Shown here in pieces: positions 1 to 8,041 of a DNA stretch of 64,000 bases. The stretch's first letter is position 1. The number at the start of each line of letters is the position of its first letter. Source of the stretch: an uncultured Collinsella sp. (GTDB taxonomy: Bacteria; Actinomycetota; Coriobacteriia; Coriobacteriales; Coriobacteriaceae). The stretch covers positions 93,245 to 157,244 of the forward strand of contig CAAGCW010000008.1 of the NCBI GenBank assembly GCA_900768435.1. Direction: 5' to 3'. The notes under the pieces were generated by a model, which worked only from the letters and a program-made list of their open reading frames with translations, was not told the origin of the DNA and did not search any database. The translations under genes were made by a program, and so were the position numbers.

Positions 1-568
1 AGTTCTCGTCGCCAATCAGGCGCACGGTGGACGTCTTGGCCGAGACTTCGATGATCTGGCCTATGACACCGGCAGAACTCGTCACGGGCATGTTAATGGT
101 AAGCCCGTCGGCAGAACCCTTATCGATGGTAACGGTCGAGGTCCAGGCATCGCCCGAAGCGCCGACGATACGAGCTGCAGTGGACTTGAGGTTGTAGGTC
201 GACTGCAGACCGACCAGACCCTCCAGTCGCTCGGCGGTCTTTTGAGCCTCGGAGAGCTCGGCGACCTTAGAGGTCAGTTCCTCGTTTTGCTTCTTAAGCT
301 CGTCAAGCGTGTCCTGTGACGCCGTAAGGTTAGAGAACACGTTACCGATCGCATTGAAGGGAGCCGCCACAGCCGAGCCCAGAAAACGCACCGGCGAGGT
401 AATCGTCGTCACGCCCGAACGAACGGCATGAATCGGCCCCGTCTCGCCCTCACGAATATAAAACGTGAGCAGCAACACCGAAATCAGGCTGAAAACAATC
501 AACGGGCGCATACCCGTTGATTGTCGCTTGGTATTCAGATTTGTGGAGAAACCCGAAGATCGTGCCAA
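1..568 (-). CDS. mreC: Rod shape-determining protein MreC (3' end outside window)
   Basis: This is the first part of MreC, the periplasmic-facing scaffold of the elongasome that links MreB filaments to the cell-wall synthases. Reading leftward from 568, the protein starts LARSSGFSTN, has one membrane segment (MRPLIVFSLISVLLLTFYI, about residues 22-40), then a heptad-rich coiled coil (TLDELKKQNEELTSKVAELS) and the start of the beta-barrel MreC domain (VTIDKGSADGLTINMPV, then SSAGVIGQIIEVS). The TTG start is chosen because AAGGTGG lies 6 bases before it; the next ATG is already in the membrane segment. It begins 21 bases after the mreB stop, so the two are co-transcribed. The gene runs off the left edge, so its C-terminus and following genes (normally mreD) cannot be seen. 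Confidence 0.93.
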   Translation of the reverse strand, partial: MARSSGFSTNLNTKRQSTGMRPLIVFSLISVLLLTFYIREGETGPIHAVRSGVTTITSPVRFLGSAVAAPFNAIGNVFSNLTASQDTLDELKKQNEELTSKVAELSEAQKTAERLEGLVGLQSTYNLKSTAARIVGASGDAWTSTVTIDKGSADGLTINMPVTSSAGVIGQIIEVSAKTSTVRLIGDEN

Positions 569-589
569 ATGGAATCCACCTTTTGGAAA

Positions 590-1633
590 TTAAGCATTGG
601 TCTGGACGAAGCCGCCATCAAACGCATTGGCCTCGAGCACGCGGGCACAGCCGTTAACAACGTTATCGAGCGCCGTGGGGCTGACGTTGACCGAAACGCC
701 GGTCTCATCGCGCAGGCGCACGTCGAGACCGCGCAGCAGCGCGCCGCCACCAGTCAGCAAAATGCCGTAGTACATAAGGTCCGAGGCAAGATCGGGAGGC
801 GTAGCGTCGAGTGCGTCCTTGACGGCCTTGGCCATCTCGTCGAGCGGCTTGTTGAGCGCGCGACGAATCTCCTCGCTCTCGATGCGCACGGTCTTGGGCA
901 GACCGGTGATCACGTCGCGGCCGTTGACCTCGACGTCGAGCTCGTCCTTGAGCGGCACGGCGGAGCCGACCTTGATCTTGATGTCCTCTGCCGTACGCTC
1001 GCCGATGGCCAGATTGTAGGCATCGCGAACGTGCGTGAGGATGGCCTGATCGAACTCGTCGCCGGCAATACGGATGGACTGCGAGACGACGATGCCGCCC
1101 ATAGCGATAACGGCAACCTCGGTGGTACCGCCACCGATGTCGATGACCATGGAGCCGGTGGGTTCCTCGACGGGCAGGTCGGCACCGATAGCGGCGGCCA
1201 TAGGCTCTTCGATCAGATAGGCCTGGCGGGCACCGGCCTGGATCGTGGCCTCAAAGACAGCGCGCTTCTCGACCGACGTGACACCGGAGGGAACGCAGAC
1301 GACAACACGCGGACGCGGAGTCCACGGATAGCGCTTCTCGGACGCCTTGTCGATAAAGTAGCGAAGCATGGCCTCGGTAACATCGAAGTCGGCGATGACG
1401 CCGTCCTTCAGGGGACGAACGGCCACGATGTTGCCGGGCGTACGGCCGAGCATGCGCTTTGCCTCGATACCGACCGCCAGGATGCGCTCGTCGTTCTTGT
1501 CGATGGCGACAACGGAGGGCTCGCGAATGACGATGCCCTTGCCGCGCACGGAGACAAGCGTATTTGCGGTGCCGAGGTCGATGGCAAGATCGCCCGCATA
1601 GCTACCGAAGAACATATCCATCAAAGAAAACAA
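590..1633 (-). CDS. mreB: Rod shape-determining protein MreB
   Basis: Actin-like ATPase that forms membrane-associated filaments and directs lateral cell-wall growth. All actin-fold nucleotide motifs are present: phosphate-1 AIDLGTANTLV (residues 17-27), phosphate-2 VIDIGGGTTEVAV (163-175) and the adenosine motif LTGGGALLRGLD (293-304). Length (347 aa) matches the family. The N-terminus MFSLMDMFFG is typical of MreB. The start is a TTG, preceded by AGGAG at 5 bases; an ATG four codons later has no ribosome binding site at the right distance. The order mreB-mreC is the classical mre arrangement. In an organism of this group it implies rod-like growth or at least MreB-dependent elongation. Confidence 0.97.
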   Translation of the reverse strand: MFSLMDMFFGSYAGDLAIDLGTANTLVSVRGKGIVIREPSVVAIDKNDERILAVGIEAKRMLGRTPGNIVAVRPLKDGVIADFDVTEAMLRYFIDKASEKRYPWTPRPRVVVCVPSGVTSVEKRAVFEATIQAGARQAYLIEEPMAAAIGADLPVEEPTGSMVIDIGGGTTEVAVIAMGGIVVSQSIRIAGDEFDQAILTHVRDAYNLAIGERTAEDIKIKVGSAVPLKDELDVEVNGRDVITGLPKTVRIESEEIRRALNKPLDEMAKAVKDALDATPPDLASDLMYYGILLTGGGALLRGLDVRLRDETGVSVNVSPTALDNVVNGCARVLEANAFDGGFVQTNA

Positions 1634-1693
1634 CGCAACTCCTGATGTGTTGGATGATTGCTGGAAAACTACTAGCTCATCATACTAGCGCAA

Positions 1694-1726
1694 GCCCGGC
1701 GCCTCACTTGCGGTGAAGCGCCGGGC
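1694..1726 (-). terminator. GC-rich hairpin after the TPR gene
   Basis: The arms GCCCGGCGC and GCGCCGGGC are perfect inverted repeats and the inner bases (TTCAC/GTGAG) can extend the stem. It sits between the stop of the TPR gene and the start of mreB on the minus strand. There is no clear T tract, so it could be a weak terminator or an mRNA-stabilising stem. Confidence 0.5.
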
Positions 1727-1748
1727 AAAGCTAAATCCCATAAGGTCA

Positions 1749-3053
1749 CTACTGGTTGTCAGCAGCCGAGAAATCCATATCAAGCGAAGAAACGGCCCAG
1801 CCGATATGGTTGTCGGAGCGCACGAATTTGACGGTGTACTCCTGCTCGCCGCCCTTGGACAGCGATGCCTTCACCTTAGCGGTCGTCTCGGTCATGGACT
1901 GATCCATGCCCTCGACGGACACGGTGGCACCCTGCGGAATCGAGGAGATGATCATCGACTTAGCGTCCTCGGACAGGTTCGAGGCCAGGCAAGACTCGGC
2001 CTTTGCGGTGTCACCGTCGCCGGCAGCCTGGAACAGATCGGTAACGACAGACTCCTGAGACGGGAAGCCAAAGCCGCGCGTGTAGGCAAAGCCCAGACCG
2101 CCCGCGGCGATCAAAATGAGCAGAAGCAGCACGATGAAGACTTTGAGACCCGTGTGGCGATGGCGACGACGGACCTTGGCCTGCTTACGATCCTGACGGT
2201 CCTGCTGGACCATCTCGGACTCGGACAGCGTAAAGAAGCCGGTGTCCGAGGGATCGGGCATAAACTGACCGGTCGCGCCCGTAGGATCGAGAGGATCGAC
2301 GGCAGGAGCGTCCATCGCGGGCGCCGGAGCCGTGGCCATAGCCGTCTGGGCAGACAGCGCGGCAAGCGAATCGTGCACGCGGGCAAGCTCATCGGCCTGC
2401 TCGGAGGTGAGCTGGTAGATGCCATCGGCAGTAGCGGCGTTAAAGGCGTCGAGTGCGTCGGAGGGACGGCCGGCGGCAGAAAGCGCCTGACCCATGCCGG
2501 CGTTGAGCGCACGCGTGTCGTCGCGGGGGCCGGCAAAGTCGATAGCCGTGCGGTAGGTCTCCACGGCATCCGCCGGACGGCCGAGCTTAATGAAGCAACG
2601 ACCGAGCTCGCCGAGCGCGGCGGCAGGAGCCGGATTGGCGCCGTCGATGGCAGCCTGACGGAAGGCGGTTCCCGCGTTGGCATAGTCGCCCGATTGGAAC
2701 AGCGCATTGCCTAGACCCAGATAGGCCTTGAACGGCGTGGCATAGGAAGCATCCTGCGTAGCAGCAGAGAACGCCTGGGCGGCCGTCGTGTAGTCGCCCA
2801 CGGCGGCGAGCGCCTTGCCGCGGTTGGTGAGCAACGCGCCGCGCTTGCCGTAGGTGCCGTCGTTGAGGGCGGCGGCATAGGCCTCGGCGGCCTCGGCATA
2901 CATGCCCAGGTGGATCAAGGCGTTGCCACGAAGGTGGTCGGCCTCGCCCATAATCTCATCGGGAGTCTTTGCCGCCCCAAGCATCTGGGCTGCAGCGGAA
3001 AAATCACCCGCGCGGTAAGCGGCGCGGCCCTGTTGGATCAGCTGGCTATTCAA
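1749..3053 (-). CDS. TPR-repeat protein with one transmembrane segment and NTF2-like C-terminus
   Basis: Function unknown. The 434-residue protein has about 230 N-terminal residues of tetratricopeptide-type helical pairs (for example GRAAYRAGDFSAAAQMLGAA and AEAYAAALNDGTYGKRGALL), a low-complexity linker, a basic stretch (KVRRRHRHTGLK), one membrane helix (about residues 304-323, VFIVLLLLILIAAGGLGFAY) and about 110 C-terminal residues (VVTDLFQAAGDGDTAKAESC onward) that look like the small alpha+beta DUF4878/NTF2-like domain found in exported Gram-positive proteins. The basic residues before the helix predict the TPR part inside the cell and the C-terminus outside. It lies in the same direction as mreBC and the cyclophilin. 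A scaffold for envelope proteins is a reasonable but unproved guess. Confidence 0.8.
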   Translation of the reverse strand: MNSQLIQQGRAAYRAGDFSAAAQMLGAAKTPDEIMGEADHLRGNALIHLGMYAEAAEAYAAALNDGTYGKRGALLTNRGKALAAVGDYTTAAQAFSAATQDASYATPFKAYLGLGNALFQSGDYANAGTAFRQAAIDGANPAPAAALGELGRCFIKLGRPADAVETYRTAIDFAGPRDDTRALNAGMGQALSAAGRPSDALDAFNAATADGIYQLTSEQADELARVHDSLAALSAQTAMATAPAPAMDAPAVDPLDPTGATGQFMPDPSDTGFFTLSESEMVQQDRQDRKQAKVRRRHRHTGLKVFIVLLLLILIAAGGLGFAYTRGFGFPSQESVVTDLFQAAGDGDTAKAESCLASNLSEDAKSMIISSIPQGATVSVEGMDQSMTETTAKVKASLSKGGEQEYTVKFVRSDNHIGWAVSSLDMDFSAADNQ

Positions 3054-3064
3054 GGAAGTCCCCT

Positions 3065-3607
3065 TTACTCGTGAACGATCTCGACATGAACGATCTCGTC
3101 GCCGGCACGCAGCTGCGAAATCACATCGAGACCCTCGACCGTGGTACCAAAGACGGTGTAACCGGAATCGAGGTTATGCTGGGCACCCAGGCAGAAGTAG
3201 AACTGCGAACCCGCGGAATCGGGGTCCATGGAGCGCGCCATGGCAAGGGCGCCATCGACATGGCTGTTGCGCGGATTGGTGGCGAACTCGCCCTTGATGC
3301 AGTAGCCGGGGCCACCGGTACCGGGCATGCCGTCGGGGCCCTCAAGACCGGCGGCGACGTCGGCGCCGGACATGTCGCGGGTATTGGGGTCCCCGCCCTG
3401 GATAACAAAACCGGGCACATAGCGATGGAACTTAAGGCCATCATAGAAGCCCATCGTGGAAAGCTCGCAGAAGTTCGCGACATGAATGGGAGCGCCCTCG
3501 CCGTCAAACTTGACCTTGATGGTACCCTTCGACGTCTCGATTACGGCGCACTCGTCGCCGACAAGCTGATACTCGGGCGTGTAGAGCTCTTTCTTAAAAC
3601 CAAACAT
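3065..3607 (-). CDS. Cyclophilin-type peptidyl-prolyl cis-trans isomerase
   Basis: Catalyses cis-trans isomerisation of prolyl peptide bonds during folding. The cyclophilin core is complete: KFHRYVPGFVIQGGD (residues 59-73, with the catalytic Arg62 equivalent and the Phe/Gln hydrophobic pocket), MARSMDPDSAGSQFYFCLG (123-141) and DSGYTVFGTTVEGLDVI (147-163). At 180 aa with no signal peptide or membrane helix it is a cytoplasmic single-domain PpiB-like enzyme. The ATG at 3607 is preceded by GAGGAAGG. A good promoter lies upstream (3647-3676). It is followed after 11 bases by the TPR gene, so the two are probably transcribed together. Confidence 0.93.
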   Translation of the reverse strand: MFGFKKELYTPEYQLVGDECAVIETSKGTIKVKFDGEGAPIHVANFCELSTMGFYDGLKFHRYVPGFVIQGGDPNTRDMSGADVAAGLEGPDGMPGTGGPGYCIKGEFATNPRNSHVDGALAMARSMDPDSAGSQFYFCLGAQHNLDSGYTVFGTTVEGLDVISQLRAGDEIVHVEIVHE

Positions 3608-3646
3608 GTGGTTCCTTCCTCGTGCGTTTAAAGCATATTTGTACGA

Positions 3647-3676
3647 ATTGTAGCAATAAGCACGGGCTTACATCAA
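3647..3676 (-). promoter_or_regulatory. Sigma70-type promoter for the cyclophilin gene
   Basis: On the minus strand a -35 box TTGATG and a -10 box TACAAT are separated by 18 bases, 40 bases before the cyclophilin start codon. No gene overlaps it. Confidence 0.6.
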
Positions 3677-3714
3677 TTGCGCACGTAGGTTATGCCGACT
3701 ATGGCGAACTAATT

Positions 3715-4857
3715 TTAGAAACGCTGCTGCGGCTTCCAGGAACCCACATTGGCGTCGTACTGGTTCAGCGCGCTGTTGCCACCCTGCGCGATGGGCGCCA
3801 GGATCTCGCTTTGGTGGGAACTCATCGACTCGCCATCGGGAATGGCCAGCGAGATGTCCCAGCTCTGGCAGATCACGTCGACGCGCTCATACATCCACTC
3901 GGCAAGCTGCTTTAAGTGGGCGATGTCGTCCGCATAGACCGTATCGTCCTGTACTTTCAGGTTGTTAAGCTCATCTTGCGTCTTTTTGATCTGGTCGCGC
4001 AGGGCGTAGGCACTCTGCGACAGCTCCTGACGGGTGGACAGCGGCGTTCGGAGATAACCGTTGTTAAAGGAATCGATGACCTCGCCGATCTGGTCCTCGT
4101 CAGCGTAGGACACGATGGTCTGATACAGACCGTCGAGCCTGGTATAGAGCTGATCATCGGTGAGCACGGTTTCTTCCTGGACCACCTCCGCAGAATCGTC
4201 CTGCTTGGTATCGTCCTCAGTGGCCTCGCCCTTTTGGCGCGTGGGGAAGGTGGTCTGTGCAGCTTGGCCAAACTGGTCGTAGAAGCCGGGCATAACACCC
4301 ATGGGATCGGTCGTCACGAACCAATAAGCACCGCCGCAAACGACAGCAAGGACCGCGATGACGATAAGCGGCTTGGGAATATGACGCTTGTGCTTGTGAT
4401 AGGCGTCCTCGTCGGGGTGCACCTTGCGCTTGGGTTTTTGAGCATCGTCATGCAGGGAAACGGGCATGGGAATATCGACCTTGGGGATACCGAAATCCTT
4501 ATCGAAAGCCGGCAGCACGCAGGTCTCATTGGGGTCGGCGGCGTCCGAAAGCACCGCAGCGGCAGAGGCCGGCGCATGCGGTACCTCGGTATCAATCTGC
4601 TCTTGCGTTAGGCGCGGAAAGCCCGCCGTGCGGCCCGCTGCCAGGTCGGATGCGGCCGCGTCCTCGGAGAGGATACCCGGAGCGGGGCGTCCGCATTTGG
4701 GGCACGTACGATCATGCGGAGAAAGACGGGCACCGCAGCCCTCACAGAACACGAACTCGGTGTGCTCGGGACCATCGCCCGGACCCACATAGGCGTTGCA
4801 GTAGGGGCAGAACGAGGCGCCGTCCTCGATGGTCTTAAGGCAATGCGGACAGATCAC
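3715..4857 (-). CDS. Zinc-ribbon membrane protein of unknown function
   Basis: About 380 residues. The N-terminus holds two zinc-ribbon pairs: CPHC (3-6) with CPYC (17-20), and CEGC (38-41) with CPKC (52-55). A disordered acidic stretch follows, then a basic segment (HKHKRHIPK), one membrane helix (about 163-181, PLIVIAVLAVVCGGAYWFV) and an extracellular part of about 200 residues that is acidic and predicted helical (QKGEATEDDTKQDD, then a coiled-coil-like region). The start is read as the GTG at 4857 (MICPHC), because AAAGAGG lies at the proper distance; an in-frame TTG ten codons upstream has no ribosome binding site. Architecture resembles the TcaA/YvbJ-like zinc-ribbon membrane proteins of Gram-positives, but no specific role can be read from the sequence. 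Confidence 0.8.
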   Translation of the reverse strand: MICPHCLKTIEDGASFCPYCNAYVGPGDGPEHTEFVFCEGCGARLSPHDRTCPKCGRPAPGILSEDAAASDLAAGRTAGFPRLTQEQIDTEVPHAPASAAAVLSDAADPNETCVLPAFDKDFGIPKVDIPMPVSLHDDAQKPKRKVHPDEDAYHKHKRHIPKPLIVIAVLAVVCGGAYWFVTTDPMGVMPGFYDQFGQAAQTTFPTRQKGEATEDDTKQDDSAEVVQEETVLTDDQLYTRLDGLYQTIVSYADEDQIGEVIDSFNNGYLRTPLSTRQELSQSAYALRDQIKKTQDELNNLKVQDDTVYADDIAHLKQLAEWMYERVDVICQSWDISLAIPDGESMSSHQSEILAPIAQGGNSALNQYDANVGSWKPQQRF

Positions 4858-4960
4858 GGCATCCTCTTTTCGAAGCAATTCAAACAATCGAGGTTAGAGC
4901 ATAACATCGCCAAGGCCCCACAGGAGCAAGGCACCAATTCAACATCGCCAGGGCGCGTAG

Positions 4961-7699
4961 TTACTTCTTCTTTTTGCTCGGCATCGAGACTTTGATGCCT
5001 TGGGCGGACTTGGTTACGCGGGAGCGCTTGGCGCCCGTGGGCTTCTTTTTCTTGGGCTGGACCTGGGCCACGCCCTCGAGTGCGCGGGCCTCGGCCTCGC
5101 GAGCGGTGCGATCTTCGCGACGCTGCGCCATGTCGGCGGCGACGCGCTTGGCAAAACGCTCCGCCGTCGAACCCGTCGAGCTCACCTTGCCGCCACCGCG
5201 ACCCAGGTGAACGCGCACACCGCGGCCAAAACCAGTTGCGGCATAACGACGACGCGGCTTGAGCGAATCCATCATCGTGGCGAGCTTAAAGAACACCGAG
5301 CAGGTAATGACCACGATGACAGCCAAGACAACCATCTGGCCCATCGACAGGTTGGCAATAGACAGCAGCTTCGGGAATCCGATAACGCCCACCAGGATGC
5401 CGGCAACTACAAACACAAAGAGCGCCACACGTAAGGGCGTGAGGGGCTGCGAGATACGCCAGATCAGGCTGACGCTCGCCGCGCACGACGTAAGTAGGCA
5501 CATCGTAGACAGCGTGAGCTGGTTAAAGCCGAACACGCGCGCCACAAAAATATCGAGCGCCGCGGCCAAAATGACCGCAATCGACGCCGGCAGTGCCCGC
5601 TTGAGCACGTTCGTCAGGAACGACCCCTTCACGCGAGCATTGTTGGGCTCCAGGCCCAACACAAAGCCCGGCGCGCCGATGCAGAAGAAGTTGATGAGCG
5701 TCATCTGGATGGGCTGGAAGGGATACGGTGGCAGCGCGATGCACAACGCCGCCAGGCCCATCGAGAAAAGCGTCTTGGTCAGAAAGAGCGCGGCAGAACG
5801 CTGTAGGTTATTGATAGAACGACGGCCCTCGGCCACCACAGCGGGCATCGAGGCAAAGTCGTTATCGACGAGCACGATCTCGGCCACATTGCGCGCGGCA
5901 TCGGAGCCGGCGGCCATCGCCACGGAGCAGTCGGCCTCCTTGAGCGCCAGCACGTCGTTGACGCCGTCGCCCGTCATGGCCACGGTGTGCTGGCGGCGCT
6001 TGAGCGCCTGCACGAGCTCGCGCTTCTGCTGCGGGGTCACACGACCAAAGACATGGTAGCGGTCCACTGCGGCATCGAGCTTAGCCGGCGTATCGAGCGT
6101 CGTGGCATCCACATAAGCGTCCGCACCCGGCACGCCCACCACGCGCGCGATCGACGACACCGTGCGCGGGTCGTCGCCACTGATCACGTTGAGGGTCACG
6201 CCCTGCTCGTTAAAGTAGCCGATAGTCTCGGCCGCCGAGGCGCGGATCTCGTCGCGAATGGTCACAAAGCCCACGGGCTCGGCCTCGCCCACCATATCGC
6301 CATCGGGCGTAAAGCCGTCCACGCGCGCCACAACGAGCACGCGGCAGGTATCGGCAAGCTCGGCGACACGGTTCTCGACCTGGGCAAACGCACGATCAGA
6401 GAGCACAAACTGCGCCGCGCCCATCACATAGGAGCCCTGTGCAAACGAAGCGCCACTCCACTTTTTGGAGGACGAGAACGGAATGACCGACAGCGGCTCA
6501 GACACCTCGACCGGGCGATCGGCGTAATAGTTGAGCAGCGCCTGGCAGGTCTCGTTGGCATCGGCCGAAGTCGCGCGCGCCACGTTAGCCAGGGCAAAAT
6601 CGAGCACCGTGGTCTCGGCGGGGACAGATGCCTCGTTCTCCCTCACGCCCAGGGCAACGCCCTCGACCGGTAGCGGATAGGTACCCTCGACCTCCATGCG
6701 ACCCGACGTGATGGTGCCCGTCTTGTCCAGGCACAGCACGTCGACGCGAGCGAGCGTCTCGATGCAGTAGAGCTGCTGCGCGAGTACCTTGCGGCGGGCC
6801 AAGCGCACCGTGGCGATGGCGAGCACCGACGAGGTCAGCAGCACCAGGCCTTGCGGGATCATGCCCAGCAAGGCGCCCACCGTGGACAGCAGCGCCGACG
6901 AAGGCACATGACCAGCCAACAGCTCGGAGAAGCACCACGAAAGCGCGCTATCGCCCGGGGTTCCCGCGGCATCCCACAGCTCGCTCACACTCGAGGCAAA
7001 CAACGCCAAACCGAGCGGGATCATGATGATGCTCGCAAAGCGCACGATGGCGTTCAGCGCGTTCATGATCTCGGAATTGACCTTTTTGACGTACTTGGCC
7101 TCGTTATTAATTTTGGCCACGTAGTTGTCGGCGCCGACATGGATCACGCGGGCGCGCAGCAGGCCCGAGTCGATAAAGCTGCCGCTCATGAGCTCGGAAC
7201 CGGGCTGTTTCTTAATAAGGTCGCTCTCGCCCGTCAGCAGGCTCTCGTTCACGAGCGCCTCGCCCGAAACCACCACGGCGTCGGCCGGAATCTGGTCACC
7301 GCGTCCCAGACGAATGATGTCGTCGAGCACGATCTGGTCCAGATCGAGTTCCACCTCGGCACCGTCGCGCACCGCGATAGCCTTCTTGGAGGTCAGCAGT
7401 GTGAGCTTATCGACCATCTTCTTGGAACGCATGGACTGGATGACGCCGATGGCGGTATTGAGAAACACCACGAACAGGAACGTCAGATTCTTAAACGAAC
7501 CGGTCAAAATGACCAGGAACGCCAAGATCACGTTGATCAAATTGAACAGCGTGCAGAGGTTCTCGATGATGAGCTCTTTGACCGACTTGGTCTTGAGCTC
7601 CATGTTGCGGTTGATCTTACCGGCGGCGATGCGCTCCTCGACCTCGGCGGTCGAGAGTCCGCGCTCGATATCCGTTGCTGCCATACCACGTCCCATCAC
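4961..7699 (-). CDS. P-type (E1-E2, HAD superfamily) cation-transporting ATPase
   Basis: ATP-driven membrane ion pump of 912 residues. It shows the actuator motif LLTGES (154-159), the M4 motif IPQGL (281-285), the phosphorylation motif CLDKTGTITSG (323-333, phosphorylated Asp325) and the hinge MTGDGVNDVLALKEADC, with about ten predicted membrane helices placed as in P2-like pumps. The PQGL variant of the usual PEGL ion-site motif puts it with the poorly characterised Exp7/YfgQ-type bacterial pumps; the transported ion cannot be deduced. The last ~60 residues are an unusual basic tail (KKKKPTGAKRSRVTKSAQG and a final PSKKKK). The start is uncertain: GTG 7699, ATG 7696 or ATG 7684, none with a strong ribosome binding site. 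It stands alone between the zinc-ribbon gene and tRNA-Arg. Confidence 0.92.
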   Translation of the reverse strand: MMGRGMAATDIERGLSTAEVEERIAAGKINRNMELKTKSVKELIIENLCTLFNLINVILAFLVILTGSFKNLTFLFVVFLNTAIGVIQSMRSKKMVDKLTLLTSKKAIAVRDGAEVELDLDQIVLDDIIRLGRGDQIPADAVVVSGEALVNESLLTGESDLIKKQPGSELMSGSFIDSGLLRARVIHVGADNYVAKINNEAKYVKKVNSEIMNALNAIVRFASIIMIPLGLALFASSVSELWDAAGTPGDSALSWCFSELLAGHVPSSALLSTVGALLGMIPQGLVLLTSSVLAIATVRLARRKVLAQQLYCIETLARVDVLCLDKTGTITSGRMEVEGTYPLPVEGVALGVRENEASVPAETTVLDFALANVARATSADANETCQALLNYYADRPVEVSEPLSVIPFSSSKKWSGASFAQGSYVMGAAQFVLSDRAFAQVENRVAELADTCRVLVVARVDGFTPDGDMVGEAEPVGFVTIRDEIRASAAETIGYFNEQGVTLNVISGDDPRTVSSIARVVGVPGADAYVDATTLDTPAKLDAAVDRYHVFGRVTPQQKRELVQALKRRQHTVAMTGDGVNDVLALKEADCSVAMAAGSDAARNVAEIVLVDNDFASMPAVVAEGRRSINNLQRSAALFLTKTLFSMGLAALCIALPPYPFQPIQMTLINFFCIGAPGFVLGLEPNNARVKGSFLTNVLKRALPASIAVILAAALDIFVARVFGFNQLTLSTMCLLTSCAASVSLIWRISQPLTPLRVALFVFVVAGILVGVIGFPKLLSIANLSMGQMVVLAVIVVITCSVFFKLATMMDSLKPRRRYAATGFGRGVRVHLGRGGGKVSSTGSTAERFAKRVAADMAQRREDRTAREAEARALEGVAQVQPKKKKPTGAKRSRVTKSAQGIKVSMPSKKKK

Positions 7700-7760
7700 G
7701 TCGCGTCGGTATAAGAAAAACCGCCCGGACCATGCGAGGTTCGGACGGTCTTACGTTCGA

Positions 7761-7837
7761 TGGTGCCCCATGTTGGATTCGAACCAACGGCCTTCTGCTC
7801 CGGAGGCAGACGCTCTAATCCCCTGAGCTAATAGGGC
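7761..7837 (-). tRNA. tRNA-Arg (anticodon CCG)
   Basis: The reverse strand folds as a complete cloverleaf: acceptor GCCCTAT/ATGGGGC, D arm GCTC...GAGC, anticodon stem TCTGC/GCAGA around the loop CTCCGGA (anticodon CCG), T arm GTTGG TTCGAAT CCAAC, discriminator A and encoded CCA. Confidence 0.95.
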
Positions 7838-7983
7838 CAACGGTTGGCATTATACCCAAGTGCACCACGGGCTATCAAAATAAAAGAAAAAGCTTTGCAA
7901 TTCCGAGGAAGACGCGGCGCAACGGCCCACTTTAGAAGGCAAAAGCGAGTCAGATAGTATAAACTCTCATGCACCATATATAT

Positions 7984-8008
7984 ACGGCTCGCGATGCGGG
8001 CCGTTTTT
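7984..8008 (+). promoter_or_regulatory. Terminator-like hairpin in the aro operon leader (candidate attenuator)
   Basis: A 9-bp stem (ACGGCTCGC / GCGGGCCGT, one wobble) with a GAT loop is followed directly by TTTTT, 34 bases before the DAHP synthase start codon. A TATAAA -10-like box lies at 7958-7963. The hairpin overlaps a 20-codon ORF (7969-8031, MHHIYTARDAGRFCKSYPSR) whose stop overlaps the gene's ribosome binding site. This resembles a transcription attenuator, but no alternative antiterminator pairing has been proved. Confidence 0.5.
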
Positions 8009-8041
8009 GCAAAAGTTATCCATCGAGGTGAGAGGCACACC

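Noticed and set aside
521..1645. A 374-codon plus-strand frame opposite mreB
   Set aside because: Shadow of mreB; its translation is rich in Asp, Gly, His and Leu without any family pattern.
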